64,000 nucleotides of DNA, from contig NZ_JAGGQU010000006.1 in assembly GCF_018613155.1 (NCBI RefSeq), positions 120,671 through 184,670 on the forward strand, written 5' to 3'. Below the pieces are notes generated by a model. The model was not told the origin of the DNA, searched no databases, and was given only the letters and a program-made list of their open reading frames with translations. This stretch comes from Bacillus sp. ISL-55. GTDB taxonomy: Bacteria; Bacillota; Bacilli; Bacillales; Cytobacillaceae. Below are positions 35,051 through 45,443 of the stretch, one piece after another (position 1 is the first letter of the stretch; each line of letters opens with the position of its first letter). A program made the translations under genes and the position numbers.

Positions 35051-36295
35051 CTATTGTTTCAATGTGTCAAAAGCATTGAATTCTTTTCCGTTCAGCTTGC
35101 TGATCGCTTTGATAAAAGTATTGGTTGTATGTGGTGTATCAAAAAGAATGGAGAAATACTCTTCGCGTTTTTCTTTAGGAGTTTCTTTATAGGCGTTACC
35201 TACCATCCAGCGGCCATAAAAGTAACAAGGGAAATATGTTTTTTGGATTGGGTCTGAGAAGAATCGGAAGGCATTGTTTGCTTCAATTTCGGTAATGCCG
35301 CCTTTGTTGATTAAATAATCTATTGCTTCTTCCTTTGATACCTGGCCGAGGTTATACATATAGCAGGCGTTTGTTGTAAACATCCTTTGATAGTCAAGGA
35401 AATTCCTTGCAAGCAAGTATTGTTGTTTTTGTTCATCTGTCACCCCAGGTGTTTCTTCGTTTACATCATCCCAGCCAAGGAAGCTTAATGCTGTTTCAGG
35501 TCCACCTTCAAACAATGCATTGGTAGGACTGTTGATTAAGTAGTAAGAGGCCTCAAGTGGAAGCTTTCCCTGCTGAAATAAGTAATCCCATCGGCAATAG
35601 AACGCCTGGTGTCCAGGATAGCCTTCATGCGTCATGATTTGTGCAAGGATCGGTTCTGTCCATGGACGGTCAATATTGAAGGTTAAGTTTCCGCGGTAGC
35701 TGCCGGTATATTTGGAATACCCGCTCCAGAACACTCCCCTGATTGGCTTGATCCAATCAATCCCGTCCTCTTCTGGCAGGCCGATTACCCTTTTCAAAGT
35801 CCCTTGCTTGCTGTTTTCACGGAAGTTTTCTGCTACTGTTGTCACCTGTTCAGGATCAATCAATGTATCTGAACGCCAGGCAGTAGCTTTTTCAAATAGA
35901 CTTCCTTTGTACCCAAGGTCTGTCAGCCCTTTTTCAACCAGCTCCCTAGCATGTTCTAGCTGTTGGTCAGTTATCAAGGTGGATGGCAGCTCCTGGATGT
36001 TCGCAATCAGTTCTTCATAGGGAACATTGTCACCCTGCAAGCTTCGAGCAAAATAGCGAAACCCATTCGCCATTGCTCTCATATATACTCCTTCATGTCC
36101 TTCTGTCGTTTTGAGTGCACGTTCTACTTCATCCAAAGCATCACCAATTTCATCAAAGTCAGAAAGTGTCGGCTTCACATGACTGTAACTTGCTGTGGCA
36201 ACCTCCTGGCTGTGTAACTTTTGTGCTTGTTCATTCAAACTAACAACGATATCCACGATTTTTTCCCCAACTGGTTCATCCGTCCATCTCAACAT
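35051..36295 (-). CDS. Putative zinc metallopeptidase (HEGYPGHQ motif, DUF885-like)
   Basis: About 414 residues. A THEGYPGHQ motif near the middle resembles the HExxH-type site of DUF885/M32-like peptidases, with a possible further ligand in FEGGPETAL. The start is ATG at 36295: AAGGAGGAAAAGAAA precedes it and overlaps the stop of the creatininase-like gene, so the two are coupled. Upstream in-frame codons to 36364 lie inside the previous gene. The substrate is unknown; position suggests a step in peptide or amide degradation. Confidence 0.7.
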   Translation of the reverse strand: MLRWTDEPVGEKIVDIVVSLNEQAQKLHSQEVATASYSHVKPTLSDFDEIGDALDEVERALKTTEGHEGVYMRAMANGFRYFARSLQGDNVPYEELIANIQELPSTLITDQQLEHARELVEKGLTDLGYKGSLFEKATAWRSDTLIDPEQVTTVAENFRENSKQGTLKRVIGLPEEDGIDWIKPIRGVFWSGYSKYTGSYRGNLTFNIDRPWTEPILAQIMTHEGYPGHQAFYCRWDYLFQQGKLPLEASYYLINSPTNALFEGGPETALSFLGWDDVNEETPGVTDEQKQQYLLARNFLDYQRMFTTNACYMYNLGQVSKEEAIDYLINKGGITEIEANNAFRFFSDPIQKTYFPCYFYGRWMVGNAYKETPKEKREEYFSILFDTPHTTNTFIKAISKLNGKEFNAFDTLKQ

Positions 36296-36308
36296 TTTCT
36301 TTTCCTCC

Positions 36309-37034
36309 TTAATTGACCGATTCATATGCCACTCTCCATAGATCCTCAATATCAGATAAGACAAGCTCCAGCATCATTTCATATAATCTTTCGCCTTTTT
36401 CAGCTGTTGCCGCGCCAGCATTGCCTAGATAGCCATCCTTAAAAAGCTGCTTTCCTGATTTTTCATACTTGATTTTCGGATTCATATTTACCTGATGGTC
36501 ACCAGCAAGACTAGGATCCGCAAGCTTCTCATCAATGGCAAGAATTAATGAAGTCTCGTCTTCTCCACCATGGCCAGGTCCTTTTGTGATTTCTAGGATT
36601 TGCTCCCGGTAATCCACCCACCAATTGATGGTTAAAACCTTGATCCCTAGGTCAGCAAGCTTTTCGGCTACAGTCGTCAAGCTTGGAATATTGCCTCCGT
36701 GCCCGTTGAACAAGACAATTTGTTCAAAACCGTTCCGATGAAACTCCTTCCCAATTTCATAGACATATTGAGAAAAGGCCTCAGCAGAAATATCAATCGT
36801 TCCTTCAAATGGAGCTAGACCCCAAGAATGACCGTAAGCAACTTCAGGAGCCATCAATACTCGGTCTCCAATCCTCTGGTCAAGCCGTCGGACAAACTCA
36901 CGTGGAATCCATACATCCGTTCCGAGTGAACAATGAGGTCCATGCATTTCAATCATCCCAATTGGCAGCAATACAGTGTCTAGAGACTTTTTTATCTCTT
37001 TGAATTTAGAAGCTGTTAAATCCATCATGTACAT
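36309..37034 (-). CDS. Creatininase-family amidohydrolase
   Basis: A 241-residue protein of the creatininase superfamily. Metal-binding motifs are IEMHGPHCSLGTDVW (Glu, His and Asp ligands), NGHGGNIPSL and GHGGEDETSLILA. Members hydrolyse cyclic or linear amides such as creatinine or formylated amines. The ribosome site is GGGAGG before ATG. It lies between an M20 peptidase and a metallopeptidase-like gene, in line with a pathway cleaving several amide bonds. Confidence 0.85.
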   Translation of the reverse strand: MYMMDLTASKFKEIKKSLDTVLLPIGMIEMHGPHCSLGTDVWIPREFVRRLDQRIGDRVLMAPEVAYGHSWGLAPFEGTIDISAEAFSQYVYEIGKEFHRNGFEQIVLFNGHGGNIPSLTTVAEKLADLGIKVLTINWWVDYREQILEITKGPGHGGEDETSLILAIDEKLADPSLAGDHQVNMNPKIKYEKSGKQLFKDGYLGNAGAATAEKGERLYEMMLELVLSDIEDLWRVAYESVN

Positions 37035-37052
37035 AATGCAAGCCCTCCCGTC

Positions 37053-38192
37053 TTATTTGTTTGCATATCTTTGGATAATCTCAGCCAGCAGTGCAGATCT
37101 GTATGGGAGATTAGATAAATCAACATGCTCCTTCTCTGTGTGGGCTCCATCGCCAAGCGGGCCCAGCCCATCGATAGTCGGGATGCCAATCCCTGAGGTA
37201 AAGTTGCCGTCACTCGCTCCCCCTGATGACCCTTCCTTCAGTACATATCCGTGTGATGAAGCAATCCCCTTCAGATCCTCATATAATTGAATCACAGCCT
37301 CCGTCCGTTCAAGAGGATATCGGTCGATTTCCCCAAGAACCTCGACCTTTGTTCCTTTTACAAAAACAGGCCTGTTCAATATTGCTTCTGAAATCCTTTC
37401 TGCCTGAGCCTTTTTAGTGATCCGAACATCAATTTCTGCAACTGCTTCCTTAGCAATGACATTCCCTCGGGTTCCGCCATTCACGACACCGACATTAACC
37501 GAAATTCCTTCCTCGCGATTTTCTAGTTTCTTCAGATCCAGTATTTGATAAGCGAGCTCTTCGATTGCACTGGCACCATCCCACGCATTGATCCCTGCAT
37601 GCCCGGAAACCCCTTCCACTTTCATTAGGAACTGCGCGGCTCCTTTTCTTTCGGTTTTTACAGCACCATCCGGGCCGATACTTGATTCCGGGACAAATAC
37701 GACGGAGCTTTTTTCTGCTTCTGCTAGGATGATTTCCTTTGAATGGGTACTTCCTACTTCCTCATCTGTAGTTACCAGGAAGGTGATTTTCCTGTTTAGC
37801 AGAGCACCCGTTTCCTTCAATGCCTTTATTGCCCATATTGTAATCGTAAGGCCGCCTTTCATATCAAAGACCCCTGGGCCATAAAGCAGGTTTCCTTCCT
37901 GTTTTATTTCTAGTGCCCCCACATCCCAAACTGTGTCCATGTGGCCAATTACCAAAATCTGCCCTTCCTCGCCTCCTGTTCCATATGTAAATTTGTATTG
38001 ATTTCCTACTTCAGTTTTTTCAATCATTTCAACTGAACTGCCTACCAGTCTCTGGTATTCCTCTCTGAGGATCTTACCGCACTCATCCACCAGTGCTTTT
38101 GTATGGGAAGGAGATTCGGCTTTTGTCAACCTAAGCAAAGTGTCAGTGATGGAGGTACTGTGTTCCTTAAGGTAATTTAAAATATCAGACAT
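37053..38192 (-). CDS. M20-family peptidase (glutamate carboxypeptidase/ArgE type)
   Basis: A 379-residue metallopeptidase with ILVIGHMDTVWDVG, GPGVFDMKGGLTI, TTDEEVGS, the dimerisation-domain loop GHAGINAWDGASAIEE and GGASDGNFT near the end. This pattern matches the carboxypeptidase G2-like branch. It overlaps the amidase gene upstream by 8 nt. Probable role: removal of a carboxyl-terminal amino acid from an imported compound. Confidence 0.87.
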   Translation of the reverse strand: MSDILNYLKEHSTSITDTLLRLTKAESPSHTKALVDECGKILREEYQRLVGSSVEMIEKTEVGNQYKFTYGTGGEEGQILVIGHMDTVWDVGALEIKQEGNLLYGPGVFDMKGGLTITIWAIKALKETGALLNRKITFLVTTDEEVGSTHSKEIILAEAEKSSVVFVPESSIGPDGAVKTERKGAAQFLMKVEGVSGHAGINAWDGASAIEELAYQILDLKKLENREEGISVNVGVVNGGTRGNVIAKEAVAEIDVRITKKAQAERISEAILNRPVFVKGTKVEVLGEIDRYPLERTEAVIQLYEDLKGIASSHGYVLKEGSSGGASDGNFTSGIGIPTIDGLGPLGDGAHTEKEHVDLSNLPYRSALLAEIIQRYANK

Positions 38193-39522
38193 TCATTTTG
38201 ATTCCTTTCATTGATTTGGCCAACAGTTTTTCTAGTTTAGCTGCTGTTTCAATCAGTCTTTTGTCGTCAAAACGTCTTCCTACAAGCTGCAGTCCAACAG
38301 GAAGATTATTCTTTGTAAAACCTGCGTTAATCGTAATAGCTGGATGTCCTGTAACATTGAATAACCCGGTAAATTTCATTTCGTTATCTTCCTCAAGGGC
38401 TGGGTCCTCTTCAGGTGCAGGATAAGGAACAGTTGGCATGAGCAAAAAATCTATGTTTTCCAATACCCCATCCACATCCTTTCTCGCACTCACTAATTCA
38501 TTTTTCGCTTTCAAGTAATCAAGAGTCCGATGTTCAAGACCAGCTTCGATTTGTTTATAAGTTAAAGGAGCATACCCATCTTTCCTCGGAAGCCATTTTT
38601 CATGAATTGAAGCCGCTTCCGGTAAAAGCACATTCATAACGATCTCTTCTGTAAAATAAAAGTACTTCAACTCAATTTCCTGTACATTCCATCCAAGTTT
38701 CTTTACCTGTTCCAATGCATTGATATAAATGCTTGCTACCTCTTCTTTAATATCTGAAATCTGGTCAGCTGGAAGGATTCCGATATTCACATTTTCATTT
38801 TTCCGTAGTTTTGCAGAGTGAAAACCCGGTACAAGTGCTTCCATAACAACCATTAAATCTTCCGAAGTTTTAGCCATCGGACCGGCATGATCAAGTGAGG
38901 GCGATAATGGAAATACGCCATCAATCGGCAGCAAACCATATGTCGGTTTAAGACCAGCAATCCCACAATAAGAAGCAGGGATTCTTATTGATCCTCCCGT
39001 ATCTGAACCCAGTGAAAATAACCCAATCCCGGCAGCTACCGATGCAGCCGAACCACCGCTAGATCCTCCAGCAGTCTTTGTCACATTCCACGGATTGTTT
39101 GTCTGCCCATAATCCGGGTGAACAATTCCATAGGCAAACTCCAGCATATTCGTTTTACCAATGAGAATTCCACCGCAATTCTGCAAAATTGATACCAGGG
39201 GCGCTGTGTAATCAGGTATATAATCCTTCAAAATTCGGGATCCGCACGTTGTCCTGACTCCCTTTGTAAAATAGAGATCTTTCACGCTATATGGAATGCC
39301 AAATAAAATATGCCTCTCTTCATTTCTTGAAAAAGCAGCCTCAGCTTCTTTCGCTGCTTCCATAGCTTCAGATTCCAGGATCGTAATAAAGCTGCTCAGT
39401 TCAAGGTCAACTTCTTTAAGCCTTTCAAAAGTGCTTCCGATTAACTCAACCGGTGAAAGTTCTTTTCGCCTGTATAAATCAGCTACTTGCAAAATTGATA
39501 AATCAAACAACTGCTCCATCAT
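38185..39522 (-). CDS. Amidase (amidase-signature family)
   Basis: A 445-residue amidase-signature enzyme with the Ser-cisSer-Lys triad: Lys in [14 protein letters not shown], the serine-rich loop [14 protein letters not shown] and the nucleophile region [16 protein letters not shown]. It hydrolyses a carboxamide or aryl/alkyl amide of unknown identity. It starts the second transcription unit, after the terminator at 39643, and is coupled to the M20 peptidase. Related genes are annotated as aspartyl/glutamyl-tRNA amidotransferase A-like, but no GatB/C partner is here. Confidence 0.88.
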   Translation of the reverse strand: MMEQLFDLSILQVADLYRRKELSPVELIGSTFERLKEVDLELSSFITILESEAMEAAKEAEAAFSRNEERHILFGIPYSVKDLYFTKGVRTTCGSRILKDYIPDYTAPLVSILQNCGGILIGKTNMLEFAYGIVHPDYGQTNNPWNVTKTAGGSSGGSAASVAAGIGLFSLGSDTGGSIRIPASYCGIAGLKPTYGLLPIDGVFPLSPSLDHAGPMAKTSEDLMVVMEALVPGFHSAKLRKNENVNIGILPADQISDIKEEVASIYINALEQVKKLGWNVQEIELKYFYFTEEIVMNVLLPEAASIHEKWLPRKDGYAPLTYKQIEAGLEHRTLDYLKAKNELVSARKDVDGVLENIDFLLMPTVPYPAPEEDPALEEDNEMKFTGLFNVTGHPAITINAGFTKNNLPVGLQLVGRRFDDKRLIETAAKLEKLLAKSMKGIKMNV

Positions 39523-39642
39523 TCACCACCTGCGGCTGTTATAGGATCTGTCGGCCAGTACTGAAATCTGAAAAGCACAATCGAACCATCTTCCATGTTC
39601 TCAATCTTTCACACTGTCCTAACACCTAAGTTTGATTTGAAT

Positions 39643-39679
39643 AAAACGACCGCATACAATAAAGTCCTGCGGTCGTTTT
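39643..39679 (-). terminator. Terminator after the Opp-operon binding-protein gene
   Basis: Stem AAAACGACCGCA/TGCGGTCGTTTT with a 13-nt loop, followed on the reverse strand by TTTTATTC, just past the stop at 39687. Confidence 0.9.
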
Positions 39680-39686
39680 ACTGGAG

Positions 39687-41327
39687 TTATTCTTTCGTCA
39701 TCTTCTGGAACGGAACATACCATGTGTTCATTGGGTTGATTTCATACCCTTTCACCCATGATCTTTGAGTAGCCTGAACAAGACGCTGTGCAGGGAAGAT
39801 ATATGGTACTTCTTCGCTCATGACTGACTGGATTTCCTTGTAGATTTCCTCGCGTCTGCCTTCATCTACAGTCTTTCGGCCTTCCTCCAATAGCTGATCG
39901 ACTTTGCTGTTTTCATAGAACGCAAGGTTGAATCCTGGACCTTTGCTAGTAGAATGAGCAAAGTACCAGAGGTTGTAATCCGGGTCTGCATAATCTGGTG
40001 TCCATGCTGCCAGTGCTAATTGATGGCCTCCTGAAGTGACAGTTTCAAGGAATGTCGGCCATGCCAATGTCTTGATTTTCAGGTCAACGCCAATCTTTTT
40101 GAAGTCAGATTGCATCATGACTGCAATATTCTTACGGACTTCATTATTCTCGGAAATGAGGATTTCCGTTTCAAAACCGTCTCCCAGTCCTGCTTCCTCC
40201 AGAAGTGCTTTTGCTTTATCAAGGTCAAAATCATATTGCTTCACATCAGGGTTATAACCAAACATTCCTTCAGGGATGATTCCGCCGATACGCTTACCAG
40301 CTCCAAGAAGAATATCATTATTGATAGAATCGTAGTTTACAGCGTGTGCCAATGCCTGGCGCACCTTCACATTATCAAGAGGTTTCTTCTCCATGTTAAT
40401 CGCGATATCGTCAATCTGATATCCAGGCTGTGTGATGATGTCGATTCCTTCCGTACCTTCCATCTGCTTCATGACATCAGGTGAAAGCATAGAATAATCC
40501 AGCAAATCTACTTCGCCTTTTTCAAGCATTAATCTTGCAGTTGAAGGCTCGTTGACAATCATGATGTTGACAGTTTTTAATTTAGGTACTTCTCCCCAGT
40601 AATTCTCATTTGCTTTTAAAACCATCTTCTGGCCGCGATCCCAGCTTTCAAGAATGTATGGTCCAGAACCATATCCCTTATCTGCAAGGTAACTTTCACC
40701 TAAATCATCGCCGTGATTTTCAGCAAGCTTTGGATTGACGATATTGGCAAAAACAGTACCAAGTGTTTTGATGAAAGGTGCAAATGGCTTTTCAAGAGTA
40801 ATCTTAATTGTATGGTCGTCAACAATCTCGAAGCTATCCTTTGAGATAACTTTTTTAAACTGTCCAGCAGCCGATTTTCCAATATCAATTGCACGAGTGA
40901 ATGAATACTTTACAGCTTCTGCCGTTACTGGAGATCCATCATGGAATTTAGCTTCCTTATTCAGGTAGAAAGTGTAGGTCAAACCATCATCGGAAACATC
41001 CCATTTTTCAGCAAGTTGAGGTTTTACTTCAGTGTCTGTTCCATCATAAGTAACGAGACGATCATATAGCATATAAGTTACGCGGAACGAAGTATTAGCA
41101 GCAGTGCCATGTGGGTCAAGGTGTGGTATATCCTGGTTGGTGGCGAAATTGAAGACTTCTGGATTACCCGAACCCTGTGGTTCTGCTGGCGTCTCGTTCT
41201 TTTCCTCTTTCTTTCCTTCTGCTGGTGTAGTTGTCGTCTCTTGGTTGTACTTATTACATCCAGTCAAAGCAAGTAACAGTATCAGGGCCATGGTCATCAC
41301 TTTAAATAAGATACTCTTCCTCTTCAT
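39687..41327 (-). CDS. Peptide/oligopeptide ABC transporter substrate-binding lipoprotein (paralogue 2)
   Basis: A 546-residue family 5 solute-binding protein with signal segment and lipobox LALTGC. A Glu/Lys/Pro-rich linker is followed by the mature domain, VFNFATNQDIPHLDPHGTAAN through MNPMNTWYVPFQK. It is strongly similar to the gene at 32311-33921. It directly follows the permease genes, so it is the main receptor of the importer. The start is ATG behind TGGGGGG. Confidence 0.9.
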   Translation of the reverse strand: MKRKSILFKVMTMALILLLALTGCNKYNQETTTTPAEGKKEEKNETPAEPQGSGNPEVFNFATNQDIPHLDPHGTAANTSFRVTYMLYDRLVTYDGTDTEVKPQLAEKWDVSDDGLTYTFYLNKEAKFHDGSPVTAEAVKYSFTRAIDIGKSAAGQFKKVISKDSFEIVDDHTIKITLEKPFAPFIKTLGTVFANIVNPKLAENHGDDLGESYLADKGYGSGPYILESWDRGQKMVLKANENYWGEVPKLKTVNIMIVNEPSTARLMLEKGEVDLLDYSMLSPDVMKQMEGTEGIDIITQPGYQIDDIAINMEKKPLDNVKVRQALAHAVNYDSINNDILLGAGKRIGGIIPEGMFGYNPDVKQYDFDLDKAKALLEEAGLGDGFETEILISENNEVRKNIAVMMQSDFKKIGVDLKIKTLAWPTFLETVTSGGHQLALAAWTPDYADPDYNLWYFAHSTSKGPGFNLAFYENSKVDQLLEEGRKTVDEGRREEIYKEIQSVMSEEVPYIFPAQRLVQATQRSWVKGYEINPMNTWYVPFQKMTKE

Positions 41328-41408
41328 TTGTTTCCCCCCAGATTTTTAATGGATTTTTTACTTGCAAAGCTTTAAAAGGCAAGAATCACCCCTTTCAAAG
41401 AAATGTAA

Positions 41409-42227
41409 TTACCTGTTTTTAGGGTCTAGCAGATCTCTCATGCCGTCACCCAATAAGTTAAAACCTAAGACTGTCAACAGGATTGCTAAACCTGGGAAGG
41501 TCGCTGCCCACCAGGCATCCCGCAGTATTTCTCTGCTCGAGGATAGCATTGCTCCCCACTCAGGTGATGGAGGCTGGGCTCCCAAGCCGATAAAACTTAG
41601 TCCAGCTGCAGCCAGGATGACGAATCCTAAATCAAGGCTCGCCTGGATGCTTGCAGGAGCAATCGCGTTAGGGATGATTTCTTTAAACAGAATCCTAAAA
41701 GGGTTTGCTCCGATTGCCTTAGCTGATTCGATAAATTCAGAGCTCTTAATTGACAGGACTGAAGAGCGTACAATCCTTGTATACCAAGGCCACCAGGTAA
41801 TCGCTAATGCAAGCAGGACATTTTCAATCGATGGTCCGAGAGCAGCAGCAATGGACATTGATAGGATGATTCCCGGGAAGCTAAGAAAAATATCAGTAAG
41901 CCTCATGATAATCTGGTCCACCATGCCACCGACATAACCTGCGATGGCTCCAAGGATGGTGCCAATTGGAAATGAGATTAAAACGACCATTAATCCAATT
42001 TTTAAAGAGATCCTTGTTCCGAAAATAATCCGGCTTAATATATCTCTACCTACTTCATCCGTCCCGAACCAATGCTCTGAACTTGGCGGCAGCAATTTTT
42101 GTCCCAGGTTTACCTCCAAAGGATCCCTAGGCGCTATCCATGGTGCGAATATAGCCAGAATAATGATCATTGCTACCAGGAAAATCCCTAATACTGTTAA
42201 AGGACTTTGTAAAATCCGTCTGCCCAC
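41409..42227 (-). CDS. Dipeptide/oligopeptide ABC transporter permease OppC/DppC
   Basis: A 272-residue permease with six predicted helices. The DppC-type periplasmic segment NLGQKLLPPSSEHWFGTDEVGRD comes early and the EAA motif is in SAKAIGANPFRILFKEIIPNAIAP. Its GTG start follows AAGGAGG. A copy of the 151-bp repeat lies between this gene and the upstream permease, a rare interruption inside an otherwise tight transporter operon. Confidence 0.88.
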   Translation of the reverse strand: MGRRILQSPLTVLGIFLVAMIIILAIFAPWIAPRDPLEVNLGQKLLPPSSEHWFGTDEVGRDILSRIIFGTRISLKIGLMVVLISFPIGTILGAIAGYVGGMVDQIIMRLTDIFLSFPGIILSMSIAAALGPSIENVLLALAITWWPWYTRIVRSSVLSIKSSEFIESAKAIGANPFRILFKEIIPNAIAPASIQASLDLGFVILAAAGLSFIGLGAQPPSPEWGAMLSSSREILRDAWWAATFPGLAILLTVLGFNLLGDGMRDLLDPKNR

Positions 42228-42279
42228 TTTTACTGCCTCCTTTTAATCAAGGCTCTTTCTCTAACTTTGTTGCTTTTGG

Positions 42280-42430
42280 CTACAAAATCGGATTGAATGA
42301 CCTATTTTTTTGCAAATTTTAAGCCAATTATCAGAAAAGAGCCTGCACACTTAATTCCGAACTACAAAACGGCTTCTTATCACGTTAAAATCGGCCTTAG
42401 GATTTTAACAATAATTTTTACGTAAACAGC
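42280..42430. repeat. 151-bp dispersed intergenic repeat, copy B
   Basis: Counterpart of the copy at 32109-32259. It ends one nt before the stop codon of the OppB gene and fills the gap to the OppC gene. The two copies are the same length, with small compensating offsets inside. Confidence 0.85.
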
Positions 42431-42431
42431 T

Positions 42432-43445
42432 TTAATCATAGTTAAGTCGAGGATCGACAACCTGATAGAGTATATCGATAATAAGGTTTACGAGAATGAA
42501 GAGTACGGCGATTAAGATCGTGACGGCCATAACAGCTGGAAAATCCAGATATGTTATGGCATTGACCGCATACTTACCAAGACCTGGCCACGAGAACACC
42601 GACTCAACAAGGACACTTCCGCCCAGCGAATGGCCAAAGGTCATCCCAAGGAGCGTCATGATCGGCATCATTCCATTTCTCAATGCATGGCCGTAAAGTA
42701 CTCGCTTTTCTGACCCACCTTTTGCAAAGGCGGTTCTGATGTAATCGCTTCTTAACACTTCCAGCATGGAAGACCTTGTCATTCTAGTAATCATCCCAAT
42801 GGTTACAGCTGCCTGGGTAATCCCTGGGAGTATTAAATGGATCACTGCCGATTTGAACACTGTCCAATTTCCTGTAAGCAATGCGTCAATCGTGTACATT
42901 CCAGTAATCGTCTCTGGAGGGGACAGACCAGTATCCAACCGTCCTGAACCGGGCAGAACCCCGAGCTTCAGATAGAAGAATAAAAGAAAGATGATTCCGA
43001 GCCAGAAGGCTGGCATCGCTACCCCGATAAGTGCCATGACCCTTGCAAATTGGTCGGCTACTTTATCCTTCTTGCTCGCACTTATGACACCCAAAGGTAT
43101 TCCGATTAATATCGTGATAAACATCGAGAAGAATGTTAATTCAAGAGTTGCCGGAAAATATTGTTTGATATCCTCCATTACCGGCTGATGAGAGTAGTTA
43201 CTGTTACCGAGATCCCCTTGAAGCAAATTTTTCATGTAATTGAAATACTGTACATACACAGGATCATTAAGGCCCATTTTTTCCTGCAGTTCCTCGATTA
43301 CCTTCGCATCTGCATATGGACCAGCCGCCAAACGAGCGGGATCGCCGGGAATCGTATTCGAGATAAAGAAAGTCAATATACTAATACCAATTAAAATCGG
43401 AATCATGAGCAGAATCCTTTTTACCGTGTACCGAAGTGCGTCCAC
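42432..43445 (-). CDS. Dipeptide/oligopeptide ABC transporter permease OppB/DppB
   Basis: A 337-residue permease with six helices, the amino-terminal RYTVKRILLMIPILIGISI segment typical of DppB, a FFISNTIPGDPA loop and the EAA motif in TAFAKGGSEKRVLYGHALRN. The start is GTG after AAGGAGGCGGGG. It is the first permease gene after the two ATPase genes. Confidence 0.88.
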   Translation of the reverse strand: MDALRYTVKRILLMIPILIGISILTFFISNTIPGDPARLAAGPYADAKVIEELQEKMGLNDPVYVQYFNYMKNLLQGDLGNSNYSHQPVMEDIKQYFPATLELTFFSMFITILIGIPLGVISASKKDKVADQFARVMALIGVAMPAFWLGIIFLLFFYLKLGVLPGSGRLDTGLSPPETITGMYTIDALLTGNWTVFKSAVIHLILPGITQAAVTIGMITRMTRSSMLEVLRSDYIRTAFAKGGSEKRVLYGHALRNGMMPIMTLLGMTFGHSLGGSVLVESVFSWPGLGKYAVNAITYLDFPAVMAVTILIAVLFILVNLIIDILYQVVDPRLNYD

Positions 43446-43464
43446 CTACCCCGCCTCCTTTAAG

Positions 43465-44460
43465 TTAAGAAATATTAATCTTTGTCTTCTCACTCTGCTT
43501 AGGATGTACATGTATACATGAAGCCCAGTGACCCATTGCTTTTTCCCTGAGTTCAGGAGATTCCTCTTTACATTCAGGAGTTGCAACAGGACAACGTGTA
43601 TGAAATGCACAGCCTGTCGGAGGGTTAATTGGACTTGGCAGGTCTCCCTGCAAAATGATTCTGTCTCGCTTTTTTGTCGGATCCGGAATTGGTACAGCTG
43701 TCAGCAGTGCCTTTGTATAAGGGTGCAGCGGATTCCTGTACAATTCTTCAACATCAGCGATTTCAACTATTTTTCCTAAATACATAACAGCTACTCTGTC
43801 GGAAATATGCTGTACAACAGAAAGGTCATGAGAAATGAACATATAGCTTAAGTTAAGTTCCTTTTGCAAATCCACCATAAGATTCAGAACCTGGGACTGA
43901 ACCGAAACATCAAGTGCAGATACAGGTTCATCAGCGATAATTAGTTTCGGATTCAAAGTGAGTGCCCGTGCAATCCCGATTCTTTGTCTTTGTCCGCCTG
44001 AAAATTCATGCGGATAACGGTCAAGCTGGTCTTTGCGAATGCCAATCTTATCAATCAGACCTTCAACCACTTTCATCCTTTCCTGTCTATTTCCTACACC
44101 ATGGACGATCAACGGGGTTTCAAGGATCGTACGAACTGTACTTCTTGGGTTTAAGGAAGCATAAGGGTCTTGGAACACAATTTGCATATCCTTCCGCAAT
44201 TCCTTCATTTCCTTCCTCGGAAGATGGGTAATATTTTTCCCGCCGAAAAAGATATCTCCGGAAGTCGGTTTTATTAACTGGAGGATTGTACGGCCCAGAC
44301 TTGATTTTCCGCAGCCAGATTCGCCAACAATCCCTAATGTTTCCCCCTGCTCAATGTGGAAGCTTACTCCATCCACCGCTTTCACTTTTTTCTTTTCGCC
44401 CAGGAATCCCTTTTTAATTGTGAAGTGTTGCTTCAAGTCCTTCACTTCCAGAAGAGCCAT
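43465..44460 (-). CDS. Oligopeptide ABC transporter ATPase OppF
   Basis: A 331-residue ATPase with Walker [10 protein letters not shown], signature FSGGQRQRI, Walker B LIIADEP and the oligopeptide-transporter carboxyl domain ([20 protein letters not shown]). It overlaps the OppD gene by 47 nt. A GGGGGGAG ribosome site precedes its ATG. Confidence 0.9.
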   Translation of the reverse strand: MALLEVKDLKQHFTIKKGFLGEKKKVKAVDGVSFHIEQGETLGIVGESGCGKSSLGRTILQLIKPTSGDIFFGGKNITHLPRKEMKELRKDMQIVFQDPYASLNPRSTVRTILETPLIVHGVGNRQERMKVVEGLIDKIGIRKDQLDRYPHEFSGGQRQRIGIARALTLNPKLIIADEPVSALDVSVQSQVLNLMVDLQKELNLSYMFISHDLSVVQHISDRVAVMYLGKIVEIADVEELYRNPLHPYTKALLTAVPIPDPTKKRDRIILQGDLPSPINPPTGCAFHTRCPVATPECKEESPELREKAMGHWASCIHVHPKQSEKTKINIS

Positions 44461-45430
44461 TCATTTCTCCCCCCTTTTCTTCGTATAGCCAGCAAGCTGC
44501 AATATGGTCATCTCCTACACTGTTCATTGGAGGGGTCGTACCCTTGCATACTTCCATTGCTGAACTGCAGCGTTCATAGAACCGACAGCCCTTCGGCATT
44601 TTATCTGGTGATGGAACCATCCCAGGAATAGAACCAAGCTTTGCTTTTTTAACTCCAAGTTTCGGTATTGATTCTAGAAGACCTTTTGTATAAGGGTGTT
44701 TAGGATTGATGAATAGTTCCTTGACATTGGCCTGCTCGACAATTTTGCCGGCATACATAACAATAACGCGGTCACATACCTCAGCAACTACACCGAGGTC
44801 ATGGGTAATCATAATAATTCCCATCTCGTTAACATCTTTAAGATGGTTCATTAAATCGAGGATTTGTGCTTGAACGGTGACATCAAGAGCAGTTGTTGGT
44901 TCATCACAAATCAATAGACTTGGGTTGCATGCCATGGCAACCGCTATCATGATTCTCTGTCTCATCCCGCCAGATAATTGATGAGGATATTCGGAAGCAA
45001 TTTCATCTGCTCTCGGCAATCCTACTTCATTCAATAGTTCAATCACTCTACGTTTCCGCTGCTCCTTATTTAAATCTGTATGAAGAATCAGTGTCTCTTC
45101 AATCTGTCTGCCTACAGTATGAAGAGGGTTCAATGACGTTAGCGGATCCTGGAAAATCATCGCCATTTTATTGCCTCTAATTTTCTCCATTTTCCTCTTT
45201 GAATAGGATGTTATATCTTCATGATCAAGTTGAACAACACCTTCAAGCTTCGCTTTTTCAGGTAAAAGGCGCATAACCGATAATGCTGTCATGCTTTTCC
45301 CGCAGCCTGACTCACCTACAATCCCTACTGTCTCTCCTTTATTGACCTGAAGAGAAATCCCGTCTAAGATTTTCACGTGTTTTCCATCTCTCTTAAGAGA
45401 AAGTGACACGTTATTCAGTTCTAGTAACAT
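44414..45430 (-). CDS. Oligopeptide ABC transporter ATPase OppD
   Basis: A 338-residue ATPase with Walker [10 protein letters not shown], signature LSGGMRQRI, Walker B LLICDEP and the carboxyl OppD/DppD motif [20 protein letters not shown]. The last residues become low-complexity ([14 protein letters not shown]) where it overlaps the OppF gene. It is the first ATPase gene of the operon, 13 nt after the GntR gene. Confidence 0.9.
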   Translation of the reverse strand: MLLELNNVSLSLKRDGKHVKILDGISLQVNKGETVGIVGESGCGKSMTALSVMRLLPEKAKLEGVVQLDHEDITSYSKRKMEKIRGNKMAMIFQDPLTSLNPLHTVGRQIEETLILHTDLNKEQRKRRVIELLNEVGLPRADEIASEYPHQLSGGMRQRIMIAVAMACNPSLLICDEPTTALDVTVQAQILDLMNHLKDVNEMGIIMITHDLGVVAEVCDRVIVMYAGKIVEQANVKELFINPKHPYTKGLLESIPKLGVKKAKLGSIPGMVPSPDKMPKGCRFYERCSSAMEVCKGTTPPMNSVGDDHIAACWLYEEKGGEMNGSSGSEGLEATLHN

Positions 45431-45443
45431 ATAAACACCACCT

